33,228 nucleotides of DNA from NCBI GenBank assembly GCA_002372935.1, contig DFJF01000007.1, forward strand, positions 1 through 33,228, written 5' to 3'. This document shows positions 31,049 to 33,228 of this stretch, piece after piece (position 1 is the first letter of the stretch; each line of letters starts with the position of its first letter). Made by a program: the position numbers and the translations under genes. Below the pieces are notes generated by a model. That model did not search any database. It saw only the letters and a list, made by a program, of their open reading frames with translations, and was not told the DNA's origin. This DNA is from Clostridiales bacterium UBA3678. Lineage in GTDB: Bacteria; Bacillota; Clostridia; TANB77; CAG-508.

Positions 31049-31984
31049 ATGAAGAAAAATGATATAAAAAATGATAAAAATAATAATGATAAAAGTTTTG
31101 CTAAAGTCCGTCTCAACTGGTACCCTGGCCATATGGCAAAAACCAAAAGAGAAATCTCAGAAAATTTAAAATTAATAGATGTAGTAATAGAAATATTAGA
31201 TAGTAGAATACCAAGATCTAGTCAAAATCCTGACATAGCAAATCTCACGAAGAACAAGAAAAAGATAATAATATTAAATAAAAGTGATTTGGCAGATGCA
31301 AGACAAAATGAACTTTGGATTAATAAGCTAAAAAAAGATGGACAAATAGGTATTTTAACAGATTGTAATTCTGGAAAAGGGATTAATGATGTTATAAAAG
31401 CAATTGAAAACATTATGAAGGATGATCTAGAAAAATTTGCGGTAAAAGGAAGAACAGGTAAAAAAATAAAGGTAATGATTTTAGGAATACCAAATGTTGG
31501 AAAATCATCATTTATAAATAGAGTTGTAAAATCTAATAGACTAGAAGTAGGAAATAGACCAGGTGTAACAAAAAAGAAACAATGGATTAGTGTGAATGAA
31601 AGAATTGATTTATTAGATACACCAGGAGTTCTATGGCCAAAATTTAATGATAACACTGTTGCTTTAGATTTAGCATTTACAGGGAGTATCAAAGATAATG
31701 TTTTGGAAATAACAGAGATTGGATATCAATTGTTAAATTTTTTAATTGAAAATTATGAAGAAAATGTTATTAAAAGATATGGATTATCCAAAGACTATAT
31801 AGAAAGAGTGCTATCTCAAGATCAACCGAAAAATTTTAATATTTATGAAATAATGCAAAAAATAGGAGAGAAACGAGGTGCTATTGTTTCTGGAGGAAGT
31901 GCCGATGATGAGAAAACTTCAAGATTAATTTTGGAAGATTTTAGATCAGGAAAGCTAGGAAACATAACACTTGAAAAGTGCTAG
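31049..31984 (+). CDS. rbgA: Ribosome biogenesis GTPase RbgA (YlqF)
   Basis: 311 residues from ATG 31049 (AAAGGAG site). It is a circularly permuted GTPase: NWYPGHMAK, then G4 NKSD (77-80) comes before G1 GIPNVGKSS (146-154) and G3 DTPG. The C-terminal domain (FNIYEIMQKIGEKRGAI, then DDEKTSRLILEDFRSGKLG) is the rRNA-binding part. The protein matures the 50S subunit and is essential in Bacillus. The first 20 residues are an Asn/Lys/Asp-rich extension. Codons just after it (VRLNWYPGH) use more G/C-rich choices than the surroundings. It is the first core gene right of the mobile element and is probably transcribed from the promoter at 30943. Confidence 0.95.
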   Translation: MKKNDIKNDKNNNDKSFAKVRLNWYPGHMAKTKREISENLKLIDVVIEILDSRIPRSSQNPDIANLTKNKKKIIILNKSDLADARQNELWINKLKKDGQIGILTDCNSGKGINDVIKAIENIMKDDLEKFAVKGRTGKKIKVMILGIPNVGKSSFINRVVKSNRLEVGNRPGVTKKKQWISVNERIDLLDTPGVLWPKFNDNTVALDLAFTGSIKDNVLEITEIGYQLLNFLIENYEENVIKRYGLSKDYIERVLSQDQPKNFNIYEIMQKIGEKRGAIVSGGSADDEKTSRLILEDFRSGKLGNITLEKC

Positions 31985-31999
31985 AATTTATGCTATAAT
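31971..31999 (+). promoter_or_regulatory. Promoter before mrnC
   Basis: TTGAAA (31971-31976), 17-base spacer, TATAAT (31994-31999) with an extended TG-n. It begins in the last codons of rbgA and gives mrnC its own transcript. Confidence 0.8.
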
Positions 32000-32072
32000 A
32001 GAAAAAATTTGGTTTGGGGTAGGTTATTAAATTTAAGTAATCTATATTGTAGAATTTAAAAAGGAGGAAACT

Positions 32073-32489
32073 TTGAACGATATTATAGACATAGAAAAAG
32101 ATGAATCAGAGATAAATCAATTATCACCATTAACTTGGGCATATATTGGAGATTGTATTTTTGAATTATATGTCAGAACAAAATTAATAAATGAAACAAG
32201 GCTTAAACCACATGAATTACATATAAAAGCAATTAAATATGTAAAAGCTAAATCTCAAGCGGAAATGCTGAATAATATATATGAAGAATTAAATGAAGAA
32301 GAAAAAGATATAGTAAGAAGAGGAAGAAATACGCAAAATCATCATTTGCCTAAAAATTCAAATGTTCAGGAATATATGTATTCTACCGCATTTGAAGCAC
32401 TATTAGGATATTTATACTTATGCAAACAAAACAATAGACTTAAGGAAATTATAGAAAAATCAATAGATAGCTTAGAAAACAACAATTGA
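32073..32489 (+). CDS. mrnC: Mini-ribonuclease III
   Basis: 138 residues. The start is TTG 32073, five bases after AAGGAGG; no closer ATG fits. This is a dimeric RNase III catalytic domain without the dsRNA-binding domain. Hallmarks are WAYIGDCIFELYVR, RGRNTQNHHLPKN and STAFEALLGYLYL, with the catalytic Asp and Glu of the RNase III fold. It matures 23S rRNA ends in Bacillus. In many Bacillota it sits next to cysS; here it lies between rbgA and rpsO, so ribosome-maturation genes cluster. Confidence 0.93.
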   Translation: MNDIIDIEKDESEINQLSPLTWAYIGDCIFELYVRTKLINETRLKPHELHIKAIKYVKAKSQAEMLNNIYEELNEEEKDIVRRGRNTQNHHLPKNSNVQEYMYSTAFEALLGYLYLCKQNNRLKEIIEKSIDSLENNN

Positions 32490-32524
32490 AAAAAATATAA
32501 CATCAAAAAGAAAATTAAAAAGAC

Positions 32525-32553
32525 TTGATTTTTCAAAACAAATGTAGTAAAAT
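32525..32553 (+). promoter_or_regulatory. rpsO promoter
   Basis: TTGATT (32525-32530) and TAAAAT (32548-32553) with a 17-base spacer, about 93 bases upstream of the rpsO start. Confidence 0.7.
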
Positions 32554-32574
32554 ATAGATGTTGAAAAAACCTTT

Positions 32575-32615
32575 AACTTGGCTTAAATTTAAACACCAAA
32601 ATTTATGGCTCAGTT
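32575..32615 (+). promoter_or_regulatory. Probable S15 autoregulatory leader
   Basis: A long hairpin in the rpsO 5' leader: AACT/AGTT (32575-32578/32612-32615), then GGCT opposite GGCT (32580-32583/32607-32610) with G-C and G-T pairs, then TAAATTT/AAATTTA (32584-32590/32599-32605). A stem with adjacent G-U and G-C pairs is the kind of site S15 recognises on 16S rRNA and in rpsO leaders, so feedback control of translation is likely. Confidence 0.55.
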
Positions 32616-32645
32616 TTAGGATAAAAAAGGATGGAGGTGTTAAAA

Positions 32646-32912
32646 ATGATTTCTAAGGAAAAGAAAAGTGAAATTATTGAAAAATATAAGAGAGATGAAA
32701 AAGATACTGGTTCACCAGAAGTTCAAATCGCTATATTAACAGAAAGAATCAATGAATTAACAGAACACTTAAAAGTTCATAAAAAAGATAACCATTCTAG
32801 AAGAGGTCTTTTAAAAATGGTTGGAAAAAGAAGAAATCTATTAAACTATTTAGCAAAAAAAGATATTAACAGATATAGACAAATAGTTTCAGAATTAGGA
32901 TTAAGAAAATAA
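32646..32912 (+). CDS. rpsO: 30S ribosomal protein S15
   Basis: 88 residues, the normal length. The start is ATG 32646 after GGAGGTG; an ATG at 32631 overlaps that site. Family hallmarks: DTGSPEVQIAILTERI, LTEHLKVHKKDNHSRRGLL, MVGKRRNLLNYL and the end YRQIVSELGLRK. S15 binds 16S rRNA early in assembly of the platform of the 30S subunit. The gene has its own promoter and leader. Confidence 0.98.
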   Translation: MISKEKKSEIIEKYKRDEKDTGSPEVQIAILTERINELTEHLKVHKKDNHSRRGLLKMVGKRRNLLNYLAKKDINRYRQIVSELGLRK

Positions 32913-32918
32913 AACCAG

Positions 32919-32949
32919 AGTCTTGTCCTTACTTTGGACAGGACTTTAA
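32919..32949 (+). terminator. Terminator after rpsO
   Basis: AGTCTTGTCC (32919-32928) pairs with GGACAGGACT (32936-32945), with one G-T pair, followed by only TT then AATTATT. The weak U-run suggests leaky termination, or read-through into the next core gene (often pnp). Confidence 0.65.
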
Positions 32950-33184
32950 TTATTAATTGTAATCTAATTTTTGGTGTGTTAGAAAGCAATTCTATTTTAT
33001 TCAAAAATTTAAATCATAAATTTATTATTAGATAAGTAGCTTGTATAATGTATTAATTTTATATTTCATTAGTAGAAAATTATCAAATTTTTAAATTTAA
33101 TATTGATTTTAATAAATTTAAATGTGTGCATTTTTGTATATATTAATATATTATAGAGGTTACAATCTATAATGGATTTATGAC
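32950..33184 (+). other. A/T-rich intergenic region after rpsO
   Basis: No gene is visible on either strand. A TATAAT-like element at about 33044-33049 (TTGTATAATG) could belong to a promoter for a gene beyond the window. Long A/T runs give only weak stems. Confidence 0.4.
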
Positions 33185-33202
33185 GACAGGGATATTTACT
33201 TT

Positions 33203-33228
33203 CAAAAGGGGACGGTTCTTTTTCAAAA
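33203..33228. repeat. Possible edge of a REP/MITE-like palindromic element
   Basis: The window ends in AAAAGGGGACGGTTC followed by TTTTTCAAAA. G-rich GGGGACGGTTC next to T-runs is, from memory, the half-site of palindromic repeats found near IS200/REP-associated transposases in clostridia and relatives. The other arm would lie beyond the window. Confidence 0.35.

Noticed and set aside
31222..31692. 156-codon minus-strand frame opposite rbgA
   Set aside because: Shadow of a strongly conserved gene; the translation has no recognisable features.
1..33228. CRISPR array, tRNA or rRNA genes
   Set aside because: No regularly spaced repeats and no tRNA- or rRNA-like folds were seen in the window.

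Overview
The window is a very A+T-rich stretch of a low-GC Gram-positive (Bacillota, most likely Clostridia) chromosome. Evidence for this is strong GGAGG-type ribosome binding sites, poly-U intrinsic terminators, an AbrB-type regulator, VanR/VanS-like and BceAB-like resistance genes, and a core block of rbgA, mrnC and rpsO at the right end. I cannot name the species.

Almost everything left of about 30,975 looks like cargo and control genes of an integrated mobile element. Its right edge lies between a tandem pair of large serine recombinases and rbgA. The left edge is not recognisable and may lie outside the window. No relaxase, type IV secretion or replication gene is visible, so the visible part looks mobilisable or SCC-like rather than self-transmissible.

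Region 1 (about 1-9,120) is a cell-envelope stress cassette. It has a divergent C39-like peptidase with a late frameshift, a VanR-like regulator broken by two frameshifts next to an intact VanS-like kinase, an ABC exporter (ATPase plus 880-residue FtsX-type permease), a second two-component system and a monofunctional peptidoglycan glycosyltransferase. The exporter and glycosyltransferase promoters share an identical 18-base direct-repeat operator, which ties them into one regulon.

Region 2 (9,334-11,481) holds unknown small and membrane proteins and a stand-alone RNA polymerase alpha-CTD-like reading frame with an early stop.

Region 3 (11,503-22,697) is a probable anti-phage island. It starts with a PLD-nuclease/SF2-helicase and a large adenine methylase carrying its own target-recognition region. 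A PC4/YdbC-like single-stranded-DNA-binding protein overlaps the methylase. Then come an all-helical protein ending in a HEPN RNase-like motif, a HEPN-like/CBS protein, an unknown 86-residue protein and another protein with a HEPN-like motif. The close packing suggests one transcription unit: a split restriction-modification machine linked to RNase-type effectors. This is the best candidate for an undescribed system.

Region 4 (22,741-30,975) is the control and recombination module: a tandem ribbon-helix-helix protein, AbrB, an orphan receiver, a divergent XRE repressor, two leader-peptide/terminator modules with mutually exclusive stems, a hairpin over the Shine-Dalgarno of a sigma-like factor, a structured RNA of about 227 nt closed by a perfect 10-bp stem, a MazF-type toxin, small unknown proteins, and two adjacent serine recombinases. 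The divergent repressor and sigma-like factor recall the control region of Tn916-type elements.

Region 5 (31,049-33,228) is core chromosome: rbgA, mrnC and rpsO with its own promoter and a probable S15 autoregulatory leader. The window ends in what may be the edge of a palindromic repeat element. All calls come from reading the sequence; no database search was possible.
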